A stretch of 43,498 nucleotides of DNA from a virus: positions 1 through 43,498 of the IMG/VR virus record IMGVR_UViG_3300033153_007852. One strand, 5' to 3'. The stretch's first letter is position 1. Each line of letters opens with the position of its first letter. The notes under the pieces were generated by a model, which worked only from the letters and a program-made list of their open reading frames with translations, did not search any database and was not told the DNA's origin. Below, piece after piece: positions 19,156 to 26,231 of the stretch. A program made the translations under genes and the position numbers.

Positions 19156-19394
19156 AAGCTACAGACTATTTAGGTAAGATACTGGACTTAATTAACGAGT
19201 TATACGTTAAAGGCCTTGTCGATGCCCCCGATGAGTTTACCGCCGTTAATGAAATCGAGCAGGCTATATACAGGGCAAGGCAGGTATTTGAAAGTCAGAT
19301 TAAGGAGCCTAAAAATGAAAAGGTTAATATGTTTATTCGTATTTATCGTTTTTGTCAGCAGTTGTGCCAAAGTTGGAAAACTGGCCGATGGTAG
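19152..19394 (+). CDS. Small hypothetical protein between spanin genes
   Basis: 80 residues; ATG overlaps the previous TGA (ATGA), and the last 80 bases overlap the lipoprotein gene in another frame. It is soluble, with an acidic helical first part (DYLGKILDLINELY) and an aromatic, basic end. No family is recognised. Tight coupling on both sides supports it being translated, possibly to drive translation of the lipoprotein. Confidence 0.55.
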   Translation: MKATDYLGKILDLINELYVKGLVDAPDEFTAVNEIEQAIYRARQVFESQIKEPKNEKVNMFIRIYRFCQQLCQSWKTGRW

Positions 19395-19545
19395 TATTTA
19401 TTACGAAAGAATAGGTCCACAAAAACTTGACGGCGTAACGATGACTTTGGGCGATGGAAGCTCGTTATCTTTTGAAAAACAGGAGGCCGACGTCACTAAA
19501 CTAATTGACGCTTTTATAGCTTTTCTTCAGCAATTAAAGAAGTGA
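19315..19545 (+). CDS. Small lipoprotein, o-spanin (Rz1)-like
   Basis: 76 residues with a type II signal peptide: basic MKR, hydrophobic core and lipobox ending VSSC at residue ~17, giving a mature lipoprotein of about 60 residues. AAGGAG lies seven bases before ATG 19315. Overlap with the upstream gene resembles the nested Rz/Rz1 arrangement. Spanin pairs fuse inner and outer membrane at lysis, which supports a Gram-negative host. It is not especially Pro-rich, so the spanin role is inferred from lipobox, size and position. Confidence 0.65.
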   Translation: MKRLICLFVFIVFVSSCAKVGKLADGSIYYERIGPQKLDGVTMTLGDGSSLSFEKQEADVTKLIDAFIAFLQQLKK

Positions 19546-19722
19546 AAATTTTAGCAAATTACTAAGAAGTAAATGAAAATTTTTCAACTCTTCTTCTTTA
19601 TTTGCCTCAAATTTACTAAATTTATTGATTTTTTAATTTTTCGTAAGTGCAATTATAGTATAGTTTTAGGCATATTATAAAAAAATATTTCAAGAAAATC
19701 AGGAAAAATCCCAATTTTTTCC
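19546..19722 (+). other. AT-rich non-coding stretch with hairpins (end of late transcript)
   Basis: No gene is seen here. The stretch is very A/T-rich compared with its neighbours. AAGAAG (19564-19569) pairs with CTTCTT (19590-19595) around an inner TGAAAA-T-TTTTCA stem, followed by a T-rich tract, which could end the late transcript. A second hairpin, GGAAAAAT (19702-19709) with ATTTTTTCC (19714-19722), abuts the -35 box of the promoter candidate that follows. Terminator and operator roles are inferred. Confidence 0.4.
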
Positions 19723-19750
19723 TTGCAATTTCTGAAAAATTTGCTATGTT
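19723..19750 (+). promoter_or_regulatory. Candidate sigma70-type promoter at start of the post-lysis/early region
   Basis: TTGCAA (19723-19728), 16-base spacer, then TGC-TATGTT with TATGTT at 19745-19750, an extended -10 form. Transcription would begin around 19757-19758, on or next to the ATG of the following small gene, so that mRNA may be leaderless. Set in AT-rich DNA after the late genes. Confidence 0.42.
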
Positions 19751-19757
19751 GATAATC

Positions 19758-19940
19758 ATGGATTGTCAGAATCACAATAGAATCAAGATAAAAAAGCCGC
19801 CTGCGGAGAGCAATTCTTGTTGTGTGGACGACAATCCAACTTCAAAGGCGGCTTCTTATAAAAGAGAACATGACCCAAATTATACTTTGATTTGGTGGAT
19901 GATACAAAAAGCTATAAAAGATGGGAAAGTTTTGGTTTGA
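19758..19940 (+). CDS. Small hypothetical protein, possibly from a leaderless mRNA
   Basis: A 60-residue frame starting MDCQNHNRIK; the in-frame ATG 19746 lies inside the -10 box and is unlikely. It contains one CC pair and an aromatic C-terminal helix (YTLIWWMIQKAI). No family is recognised. A 9-bp perfect inverted repeat, AAGCCGCCT (19794-19802) and AGGCGGCTT (19846-19854), lies inside it, so this transcript could instead be a structured RNA. Confidence 0.35.
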   Translation: MDCQNHNRIKIKKPPAESNSCCVDDNPTSKAASYKREHDPNYTLIWWMIQKAIKDGKVLV

Positions 19941-19962
19941 AAAATTATAGGAGAAATGAAAA

Positions 19963-20313
19963 ATGGAAGAATTAAAAACAATCGTGGAAATGCTACAAGG
20001 CATGACAAATACCGCGTTGTGGGGATTCATTGCTTATCTTGTAACGGCTAAAATCGTTGTATTGGTTTTAGGATGGTCGGGCGGAATAGCATTGGCTTGC
20101 ATTTTGTCCAAAAGGATATGTGAGTTAGTCAGTAATTATAGTGCCTGTATTCAAAATTATAGTGCCTGTGTGCAAATAGTTAAAACTATAAGAAATATGG
20201 CTAATTTAGGCGGACCTGGCGAACTTACTGATTCAGAGGTAAGTAATATACAAAATGTAATCGGTGATATTGTAAGCGCCTGGAAAGAAAAACAAAGCTC
20301 TCTTAAAAATTAA
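19963..20313 (+). CDS. Small membrane protein, holin candidate
   Basis: 116 residues; TAGGAG precedes ATG 19963. Residues ~18-55 are hydrophobic and can form one long or two short membrane spans with Gly/Ala turns (LGWSGGIALACI), followed by a short duplicated Cys motif (NYSAC(I/V)Q twice, from DNA repeats at 20134-20148 and 20155-20169) and a charged tail. Size and topology fit a holin close to the lysis cassette, but this is only inferred. Confidence 0.5.
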   Translation: MEELKTIVEMLQGMTNTALWGFIAYLVTAKIVVLVLGWSGGIALACILSKRICELVSNYSACIQNYSACVQIVKTIRNMANLGGPGELTDSEVSNIQNVIGDIVSAWKEKQSSLKN

Positions 20314-20317
20314 GAAT

Positions 20318-20385
20318 GCCTCCCAATGAGGCCGGACGCTTTCCTTTCCGCGTGGCTCTTCAAGTCCGGCCTCAATAATGCCGGA
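20318..20385 (+). promoter_or_regulatory. Mutually exclusive RNA hairpins (attenuator-like)
   Basis: Three helices share strands. A: GCCTC (20318-20322) with GAGGC (20328-20332). B: TGAGGCCGGAC (20327-20337) with GTCCGGCCTCA (20364-20374), an 11-bp perfect stem. C: TCCGGC (20365-20370) with GCCGGA (20380-20385). B excludes A and C, the geometry of a switch or attenuator. No T-tract follows directly. Regulatory role is inferred. Confidence 0.45.
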
Positions 20386-20389
20386 TATG

Positions 20390-20411
20390 AGCAGGGTTAT
20401 AAGCAGGGTTA
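20390..20411 (+). repeat. Direct repeat AGCAGGGTTA, operator-like
   Basis: AGCAGGGTTA occurs at 20390-20399 and 20402-20411, 12 bases apart, roughly one helical turn, so a protein could bind both on one face. The flanking 20412-20468 shows no gene. Confidence 0.35.
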
Positions 20412-20468
20412 ATCTTTGTAATACTCCAACTAATCATAAATTGCTTTCATCCGACACCCTCCTCCTAA

Positions 20469-20510
20469 AGCCGGCCCGGTCACGGATTGCCTGATCGGGC
20501 TGGCTGTTTT
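20469..20510 (+). terminator. Intrinsic terminator-like hairpin, structured unit 1
   Basis: Bases 20469-20482 pair with 20492-20505 in a 14-bp stem with two G-U pairs and a 9-base loop, followed by GTTTTG. This is the best intrinsic terminator candidate in the region. Its downstream flank (TTTTGAAAAGTTAAT) is repeated after the next unit. Confidence 0.6.
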
Positions 20511-20521
20511 GAAAAGTTAAT

Positions 20522-20620
20522 ATGCCATGTGAGCGGCGGCATTGCCAAGCACTTCCCAGTCTTGGCAAGATTCGTGGGTGGAAGATGCCGGACAACCCAT
20601 ACGCTCATTCTGGCATTTTT
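20522..20620 (+). ncRNA. Multi-branched structured RNA, unit 2
   Basis: ATGCC (20522-20526) pairs with GGCAT (20612-20616) and TGAGCG (20530-20535) with CGCTCA (20602-20607). Inside are two hairpins: TTGCCAAG (20542-20549) with CTTGGCAA (20561-20568), and TGGGT (20575-20579) with ACCCA (20595-20599). The outer stem runs into TTTTTGAAAA, so the whole fold could act as a terminator or a processed small RNA. Arm lengths do not match a tRNA. Confidence 0.45.
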
Positions 20621-20634
20621 GAAAATTGAATAAC

Positions 20635-20706
20635 GGCAGCGGCGAAACAAAACAGTAAACGGCAGGAATAACTACGCAGGCGAGTGGCCTGGCCGCTGCC
20701 ACTTTT
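20635..20706 (+). ncRNA. Structured RNA, unit 3, just upstream of the early operon
   Basis: GGCAGCGGC (20635-20643) pairs perfectly with GCCGCTGCC (20692-20700). An inner hairpin CAGGC (20677-20681) with GCCTG (20687-20691) stacks directly under the closing stem. ACTTTTAGGG follows, then the ribosome site of the next gene. With units 1 and 2 this makes three T-tailed structures in about 240 bases. Confidence 0.42.
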
Positions 20707-20725
20707 AGGGAAAGGAAAATGAAAA

Positions 20726-20926
20726 ATGTCAAACGGAAAACTAATTTGTGAGTCTCATGTCAAGGAATATGTGAAGCTCAAAGTCAAAAACTTACGTCCC
20801 GGTTGGGATTGTCGTTTTGTTTCACAAAATGCACTTGATGTGATTGACGCGAAACTACGAAACATTGTCATAAACGCTATTAAGCGTCATCCAACAAAAG
20901 GCAAAACATTCAGATATGTCCAATAA
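20726..20926 (+). CDS. Small protein with possible single histone fold
   Basis: 66 residues, AAAGGAAA upstream. The pattern resembles short bacterial and archaeal histones: VKEYVKL helix 1, then FVSQNALDVIDAKLRNIVI as a long central helix, AIKRHP, and GKTFR in the place of the family's G(R/K)(K)T loop. Single-histone proteins of this size bind and bend or coat DNA as dimers. It is the first gene after the structured leader, so expressed early. The match is by pattern only; another small helical DNA-binding or hypothetical protein is possible. Confidence 0.45.
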   Translation: MSNGKLICESHVKEYVKLKVKNLRPGWDCRFVSQNALDVIDAKLRNIVINAIKRHPTKGKTFRYVQ

Positions 20927-20947
20927 AAAAAGGAAAGGAAAAATAAA

Positions 20948-21235
20948 ATGAAAACTAAATTACTTAATCTAATTTCGGACAAGGTAGTACCCCTCAAGAT
21001 TACCCTAATAACGTTTGTTGGAGCATTTATCTGCGGATTTGCCGCCTGTTTTTGCTGGCAGTTATTCGCAGATTGCGGTGTTGATCCGCACGTCAAAGAT
21101 CGCGTACCGAGCCTTGAGGAGATACAGACAAAAATCGGTGCGGAACCGGATGGTATCTTCGGACCGGAGACACGAGAAAAGTGGAACAGGGCGATCTGCA
21201 ATCAGTTTGCGGCCCCTTATCATAGAGAGAATTAA
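20948..21235 (+). CDS. Membrane-anchored protein with peptidoglycan-binding-like domain
   Basis: 95 residues; AAAGGAAA before ATG 20948. One membrane span at about residues 18-42 (ITLITFVGAFICGFAACF), then a C-terminal stretch (SLEEIQTKIGAEPDGIFGP, then ETREKW) with the PDGxFGPxT hallmark of PG_binding_1 domains. It would face the periplasm and hold cell wall. Roles in lysis, or in protecting the infected cell envelope, are both possible. Confidence 0.6.
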   Translation: MKTKLLNLISDKVVPLKITLITFVGAFICGFAACFCWQLFADCGVDPHVKDRVPSLEEIQTKIGAEPDGIFGPETREKWNRAICNQFAAPYHREN

Positions 21236-21239
21236 AACA

Positions 21240-21548
21240 ATGAACGATTCAATCAGCCAAATGGTTATGGACTTTTCGACAGCGAGCAGGAAGTCGCACC
21301 CTGATACTTGCCGAATCGCGGAGGAATCTATTACAAAGTCCGGCAGAAGGCGGAAACACTGTCAGATAATCTTGAATGCCTTGCGAACTCACAACGGCTC
21401 GACAACCAAAGAGCTGGCGGAATATCTGCGTGGCGTTCTGCGGTACGATCAAATATGGCGGCGGATGAATGATTTGGTAGAAAACGACTATATTAGACGT
21501 GATGACAAAATTAAGCGGGAAGGGTGCTCTGTATGGTGGATTATATGA
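21240..21548 (+). CDS. Winged-helix DNA-binding protein
   Basis: 102 residues. The C-terminal ~70 residues have the pattern of a winged helix: ILNALRTHNG, TTKELAEYL (recognition pair), RRMNDLVENDYIRR wing. This type is common in phage early regions. It is the only clear transcription-factor-like gene and could act on the structured region or repeats upstream. Targets are unknown. Confidence 0.6.
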   Translation: MNDSISQMVMDFSTASRKSHPDTCRIAEESITKSGRRRKHCQIILNALRTHNGSTTKELAEYLRGVLRYDQIWRRMNDLVENDYIRRDDKIKREGCSVWWII

Positions 21549-21572
21549 AACAATTACTGGAAAGGGAAAAAA

Positions 21573-23528
21573 ATGGAAATCAAACTAAACAAACTAACTA
21601 TTGAGAACTTCAAAGGAATCAAGTCTTTTGAGGTGGAACTGGAAGGTGACAACGCTGTAATAACCGCCGAGAATGGTGCGGGTAAAACAACCATCTACGA
21701 TGCTTTTCTGTGGCTTTTGTTCGGCAAGAATAGTGAGGGCAGGAAGGACTTCAGCATAAGACCGCTCGACAAAGACAATCAACCGATAAAAGGGCTTGTC
21801 GTATCGGTAGAGGCCTTTATTAACATTGACGACGATCAGCATAATTTCCGAAAAGAACACCACGAAAAAGTAGTCAAAGACCAGTTGCGAGGTTATGAAA
21901 CCTACTGTTGGTTTGATGAAATTCCTAAGAAGATCGGAGAATTTCAGGAGATTGTCGATGATATTATCAGCGAGGAAACATTCAAATTATTGGCAGACCT
22001 GACCCACTTTAATAGCAAACTTCACTGGAACGATCGCCGGAAAGTTTTGATGGACATAGCGGGCGAAGTTACTCTACCAAAAACAGAAGCGTTTACCGCA
22101 CTTGCGGAGACCCTTAATGGCAGGAACATTAAGGATTACAAAAAGGTACTGCGTGATCGCAAGAAAAAATACACCGATGAGCTGAATGAGATCAATCCCC
22201 GCATCGACGAGTTGCAAAAGGGGCATGAGGGATATGTTGTAGATGAAGGTATCGCCGATATTCAGGCTGATCGTGAAGAGCGAAACGCCGAACTTGCCGA
22301 GCTTGACGAACAACGCAAAACGCTGCTGACTTCGGAGCAGGAACGGCAAAAGAGAGTTGAGCAAATAAATGTTCTGAAAAACAAACTTGCTAACCGTGAG
22401 CGTGAACTTGCGAACGATACCAGCGACATTCAGGCTTTGCTTGATGAGAAAAACAAGGCAAACATTGCCTGCGGATTACTCCAAGAAACAACTCAACAGT
22501 TGGCAAATACGTTAAAACTTTTGGAGGGACAATCGGATACAGCAAAAGCACAACTCCAAGAATCTATGAAAATTGTCGCTACAAAACAACGTGAGTACAA
22601 AACAGCTTCGGAGAAACCAGTAGACGAGAACTGTTACGCTTGCGGCCAAAGATTGCCAGCAAATAAATTGGCTGAGGTTGAAGAAAAACGCACAGCAGAA
22701 TTAGCCGACATAACTAAAAGAGGCGAGGAAGTCTTTGCTGAGGTCCAAACAGGAAAAGAAGAATGTGCTAAGTTCGATGCCAAACTCAAAGAACTAAGAA
22801 AATTGCATGATGAAGGTGTTGCAAAATATATAGCTGCACGTGAGGAGGCAGACGAACGCTTTGCAGAGATAGACGAGGCCATCAGTAATCGCAAAGCCCC
22901 GGATTTCACACAGGACCTTGCTTGGAAGAAGATCACCGCTGAGATTAAGACAGTCGAGGGTGAGATCGGGGATCCGCTATCGGACCAGATACAGAAGATG
23001 GACGATAAGCGGAATATTTTGGTGAACGACATCGCACAACTCGACAAGGCCCTCGCCCATGCGGACCGGATGAAGCAGGACAGGAAACGTATCACTGAAT
23101 TAGAGGCTAAAGAGAAAGAGCTTGCCCAACAGATCGCCGACATCGACAAATTGTTTGACGATATATCCGAATATGAAATGACCGAAAGCAGGCTCGTCGA
23201 AGAAAAGGTCAACGGGCTGTTCGAGTACACGACTTTCAAGTTGTTCAAATATCTGTTGAACGAATCCATCGAGCCAAAGTGCGAGGCCATGTTTAACGGT
23301 GTGTCTTACTCTGATATGTCGACCGGCCAAAAGATACTCGTCGGGCTGGATATTATCAATGTGCTATCAGAGCATGAAGACGTTTCGGTATGTCTGTTTA
23401 TCGACCACATTGAATCACTGACCTTACCGCTTGAAACGAAAGCACAAGTAATCGGCTTGAAAACCGTAAAAGGTGTTAAAAAACTTACCGTAGAAAAAGT
23501 TGAATCTAAAGAAAGGCAGATAGCATAA
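21573..23528 (+). CDS. SbcC/Rad50/RecF-like recombination ATPase
   Basis: 651 residues. Walker A AENGAGKTT at residues 32-40, long coiled coil, a CYAC zinc-hook motif near residue 350, coiled coil again, the ABC signature MSTGQK near the C-terminus and a Walker B-like CLFIDHIESL. This is the Rad50/SbcC architecture in a short phage version. Such proteins process DNA ends, usually with a nuclease partner; no SbcD is visible, but the metallo-beta-lactamase-fold gene two genes on could supply nuclease function. Position beside RecT supports a recombination role. The residue after the Walker B Asp is His rather than the usual Glu. Confidence 0.85.
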   Translation: MEIKLNKLTIENFKGIKSFEVELEGDNAVITAENGAGKTTIYDAFLWLLFGKNSEGRKDFSIRPLDKDNQPIKGLVVSVEAFINIDDDQHNFRKEHHEKVVKDQLRGYETYCWFDEIPKKIGEFQEIVDDIISEETFKLLADLTHFNSKLHWNDRRKVLMDIAGEVTLPKTEAFTALAETLNGRNIKDYKKVLRDRKKKYTDELNEINPRIDELQKGHEGYVVDEGIADIQADREERNAELAELDEQRKTLLTSEQERQKRVEQINVLKNKLANRERELANDTSDIQALLDEKNKANIACGLLQETTQQLANTLKLLEGQSDTAKAQLQESMKIVATKQREYKTASEKPVDENCYACGQRLPANKLAEVEEKRTAELADITKRGEEVFAEVQTGKEECAKFDAKLKELRKLHDEGVAKYIAAREEADERFAEIDEAISNRKAPDFTQDLAWKKITAEIKTVEGEIGDPLSDQIQKMDDKRNILVNDIAQLDKALAHADRMKQDRKRITELEAKEKELAQQIADIDKLFDDISEYEMTESRLVEEKVNGLFEYTTFKLFKYLLNESIEPKCEAMFNGVSYSDMSTGQKILVGLDIINVLSEHEDVSVCLFIDHIESLTLPLETKAQVIGLKTVKGVKKLTVEKVESKERQIA

Positions 23529-23530
23529 TC

Positions 23531-23755
23531 ATGGATTCCAAATTTTACAATAGTCACAATGAAAAATTTTTCGTGGGCAAAAAGGTACAAACTGCCGTCA
23601 AAATGCAAAATGGCTTGATGGTTATACCTGCGGGTACGATATGTACGATAACCCGTAAATTCAATGGTTTCAATCTCACAGCCGAACCATGCCCCACCTG
23701 TAAAGTACAAGTACGTATTAGTCGAGTGCGTCGTCAGGATGTATTCTTGCTATAA
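23531..23755 (+). CDS. Small hypothetical phage protein
   Basis: 74 residues, beginning three bases after the ATPase stop. Beta-rich (VQTAVKMQNGLMVIPAGTICTITRK has an SH3-like look) with one CPTC pair. No family is named with confidence. Sits between the recombination ATPase and RecT in one operon. Confidence 0.6.
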   Translation: MDSKFYNSHNEKFFVGKKVQTAVKMQNGLMVIPAGTICTITRKFNGFNLTAEPCPTCKVQVRISRVRRQDVFLL

Positions 23756-23776
23756 CTCAAATTGAAGGAGAAAATC

Positions 23777-24907
23777 ATGGCAAAGAAAAAGAACACATTA
23801 GCATTAGTAAAAAACGTAAATGCCTATATGGAACTACCTGATATTACCAACAGGTTGAGTGAAAAACTGGGGTTGGACGAGGCAATGAAGTTCAAGGCCG
23901 CTTTATCATCGGCAATATCAACAAATCCTGTTCTGGCGAATGAGTGCGATCCGGGGAGTGTTATCAACTGCGGTCTTATAGGCTATAGCTTGAAACTTCC
24001 GCCAAGCCCGCAATTGGGATATTACTACATGGTCCCTTATAAAAATAAGAAAAAGAACTGTAAGGAAGCGACATTCCAGATGGGTTATAAAGGATATATA
24101 CAGCTTGCTCTGCGCAGCGGCTACTACCGAAAGCTGAATGTTACCAATGTTAAGGAAGGCGAATTCGTAAGCTGGGAACCTTTGACCGAGAATCTGAAAG
24201 TTAATTTTATTGAAGATCCCGACAAAAGAGAGAAGGCAAAAACTGTCGGCTATTGTAGCTTTTTTGAGTACACCAACGGATTTACTAAGATGCTATACTG
24301 GACGCTGGAACGGGTAGAAAGGCACGCAGATAAATATTCTCCGGCATACAGCCTCAAACAACACAAGCTCTTGAAAGCCGGTAAAATTCCACCAAAAGAC
24401 CTATGGAAATATTCAAGCTTTTGGTATTCGGATTTTGACAGCATGGCTAACAAGACTATGCTACGTCAATTGTTGAGCAAGTGGGGTTCGATGAGTGTAG
24501 AGATGCAAGTTGCATACGAGGAAGATTTGAAAAGTGAGCGTGTTTCATTTACACAAGCACAAGAAACGGCTACGAAAACGATCCAAGATGAGACTGGCAG
24601 CGAGGATGTTACCTTTGAACCAATAAACGAACCGGACCCCGAAAAGGAAGCCGAATTCAAAGAAAAACAAGCAAGGGCGAAAAAGAAATTGCAGGAAGCA
24701 AAAGACAAAAAGGGCAAGGCCGGGAAGCCTGCCTTCATGGAAGGAGCGGACGAATCAGTTAACACTTTCAAAGAAGAGGAAGTATTTACTTACGTCTGCG
24801 AACGGTGTGATAAAATCTTTGAACTTACAAAAAAGCAAGGCGTAAATGCGATCTGCGAAGCGGACTGTCTCGGCAAACTTTATTTACAAGAGCCGCAAGC
24901 CGAATGA
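23777..24907 (+). CDS. recT: RecT-family single-strand annealing protein
   Basis: 376 residues; AAGGAG before ATG 23777. The RecT core is plain: ISTNPVLANECDPGSVINC, then LGYYYMVPYKNK and ATFQMGYKGYIQLALRSGYY, the hallmark block of the family. A charged linker follows and the C-terminal ~35 residues hold CERC and CEADC, a zinc-finger-like extension that standard RecT (269 residues) lacks. It anneals complementary DNA during phage recombination, probably with the SbcC-like ATPase. Confidence 0.92.
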   Translation: MAKKKNTLALVKNVNAYMELPDITNRLSEKLGLDEAMKFKAALSSAISTNPVLANECDPGSVINCGLIGYSLKLPPSPQLGYYYMVPYKNKKKNCKEATFQMGYKGYIQLALRSGYYRKLNVTNVKEGEFVSWEPLTENLKVNFIEDPDKREKAKTVGYCSFFEYTNGFTKMLYWTLERVERHADKYSPAYSLKQHKLLKAGKIPPKDLWKYSSFWYSDFDSMANKTMLRQLLSKWGSMSVEMQVAYEEDLKSERVSFTQAQETATKTIQDETGSEDVTFEPINEPDPEKEAEFKEKQARAKKKLQEAKDKKGKAGKPAFMEGADESVNTFKEEEVFTYVCERCDKIFELTKKQGVNAICEADCLGKLYLQEPQAE

Positions 24908-25629
24908 CCTTTGACCAACTATATTCCAGCAGTACGGGCAATCTTTACGTGGTGACGGCCAACAACAGCGAACGCCTGCTCATAGAGTGCGGTGTAGCGT
25001 GGCCTAAGCTGATTAAAGCCCTGAATTATAATTTGGAGGGTATCAAGGGGTGTCTGCTAACACATGAGCACATAGACCATTCTAAGGCCATTCACGACGT
25101 TATTAAGGCGGGTATTGATGTATTCGCAAGCAAAGGAACTATTGATGCGATTGATATTAAAGGTCGGCATATCAGATATATCAAGAATAGGGACGTAGGC
25201 TTGATAGGCAACACTTTACGATTCAAGGCTTTCAACACAAATCATGACGCAGCCGAACCGTTGGGTTTCATAGTCCACGAAATAGCAACCGGCGAAAACC
25301 TTTTGTTCGCTACCGACACCTCTCACATAACCCAAAGATTCAAACTGAAATTTGACATCATAGCAATCTGTTGCTCCTACAACGGCGAATATCTGGCAAA
25401 GCGTGTCAAAGAGAAAACGATAAACGAAACAGTCGCAAAACGGTTGCTGACCGCTCACATGGAACATAATGAAACCAAAAGGTATCTATCCGAATTTTGC
25501 GATTTGTCCAGAACACGAGTGCTACATCTTTTACATCTTAGCCACGATAATATCAATAAGAAGAAGATTAAGGCCGATTTTGAGAAAACTTTTTTTATAC
25601 AGACCGTCATAAAAGGCCTTGACAAATGA
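24904..25629 (+). CDS. Metallo-beta-lactamase-fold hydrolase/nuclease
   Basis: 241 residues; ATG overlaps the recT stop (ATGA). HEHIDH near residue 58 is the HxHxDH zinc site, followed by NTNHDA, FATDTSH and a C-terminal HLSHDN, giving a full two-metal set. Similar phage proteins accompany RecT and probably act on DNA, taking the exonuclease place. RNase or phosphodiesterase activity cannot be excluded. Confidence 0.82.
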   Translation: MTFDQLYSSSTGNLYVVTANNSERLLIECGVAWPKLIKALNYNLEGIKGCLLTHEHIDHSKAIHDVIKAGIDVFASKGTIDAIDIKGRHIRYIKNRDVGLIGNTLRFKAFNTNHDAAEPLGFIVHEIATGENLLFATDTSHITQRFKLKFDIIAICCSYNGEYLAKRVKEKTINETVAKRLLTAHMEHNETKRYLSEFCDLSRTRVLHLLHLSHDNINKKKIKADFEKTFFIQTVIKGLDK

Positions 25630-25645
25630 AAACCGACAGTCTACA

Positions 25646-25736
25646 ATTGTGTGTGGATAGGGTAGCCCCCGAAAAGGCGGTGCATCTCGAACCGCCCTTC
25701 CACACAATAATATCGAGAAATACTACGAGAGGTATT
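25646..25736 (+). ncRNA. Three-way-junction RNA with loop-tail pseudoknot in the HNH gene leader
   Basis: P1: ATTGTGTG (25646-25653) with CACACAAT (25701-25708), extended inwards by three pairs. P2: GGG/CCC (25660-25668). P3: GGCGGT (25676-25681) with ACCGCC (25691-25696). The P3 loop bases TCTCGA (25685-25690) are complementary to TCGAGA (25713-25718) downstream of P1. AATAC (25719-25723) and GTATT (25732-25736) form a final hairpin that encloses the AGAGG ribosome site at 25728-25732. This could control translation of the endonuclease. Paired by eye, no covariation tested. Confidence 0.5.
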
Positions 25737-25739
25737 AAA

Positions 25740-26231
25740 ATGAAACATATCGCATTAACACAAGGCAAGATTGCAATAGTTGACGATGCAGACTATGACG
25801 AATTAGCACAATATAAATGGTACGCATGGCAACATTGCGGAACTTATTATGCTGTTCGAAATACCGGAAGAAAGCCTTTTCAGGATGCCGAGAAAATGCA
25901 CCGAAGAATAATGAAGGCCAAAAAAGGTCAAGAATTAGATCACATCAATCATTGCGGATTAGATAATAGACGAATCAATCTGAGGTTTTGCACACGTTCG
26001 CAGAATATGGCCAATATAAGGACAGGCCGAGGATCATCGAAATATAAAGGTGTTTCTTGGGACAAGAGAAATAAGAATTGGCGAGCACGTATTGGGTTTA
26101 ACTACAAACAAATAAGTATAGGTTCTTATAAGAACGAAGTAGAGGCAGCTAAAGCATACGATGAACAAGCGAAAATTCTATTTGGTGAATTTGCTTGTCT
26201 TAACTTTCCGGAGGTCGCGGACAATGGCTAA
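25740..26231 (+). CDS. HNH homing-type endonuclease with AP2 DNA-binding domain
   Basis: 163 residues from ATG 25740, which has AGAGG at 25728-25732. The N-terminal half has a WYAWQH segment and the HNH motif MHRRIM...LDHINHCGLDNRRINLR; the C-terminal half has an AP2 domain (YKGVSWDKRNKNWRARI, then AYDEQAKILFGEFACLNFP). This is a standard free-standing mobile endonuclease in phages. An in-frame ATG at 25626 overlaps the upstream stop, but the 38 extra residues coincide with the structured leader and look non-coding. Confidence 0.88.
   Translation: MKHIALTQGKIAIVDDADYDELAQYKWYAWQHCGTYYAVRNTGRKPFQDAEKMHRRIMKAKKGQELDHINHCGLDNRRINLRFCTRSQNMANIRTGRGSSKYKGVSWDKRNKNWRARIGFNYKQISIGSYKNEVEAAKAYDEQAKILFGEFACLNFPEVADNG

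Noticed and set aside
20387-20494. 35-codon frame starting at ATG 20387
   Set aside because: No ribosome site, codes through the repeat and terminator, no family likeness.
20500-20520. GCTGTTTTGAA stretch resembling part of type II CRISPR repeats
   Set aside because: No spaced exact repeats, no spacers and no Cas gene; the sequence is a terminator flank.
20522-20620. tRNA-like cloverleaf
   Set aside because: Arm lengths and loops do not match a tRNA, no T-loop consensus and no anticodon arm.
25626-25739. In-frame 38-residue N-terminal extension of the HNH gene from ATG 25626
   Set aside because: It coincides with the structured leader, shows no family likeness, and ATG 25740 has a good ribosome site.
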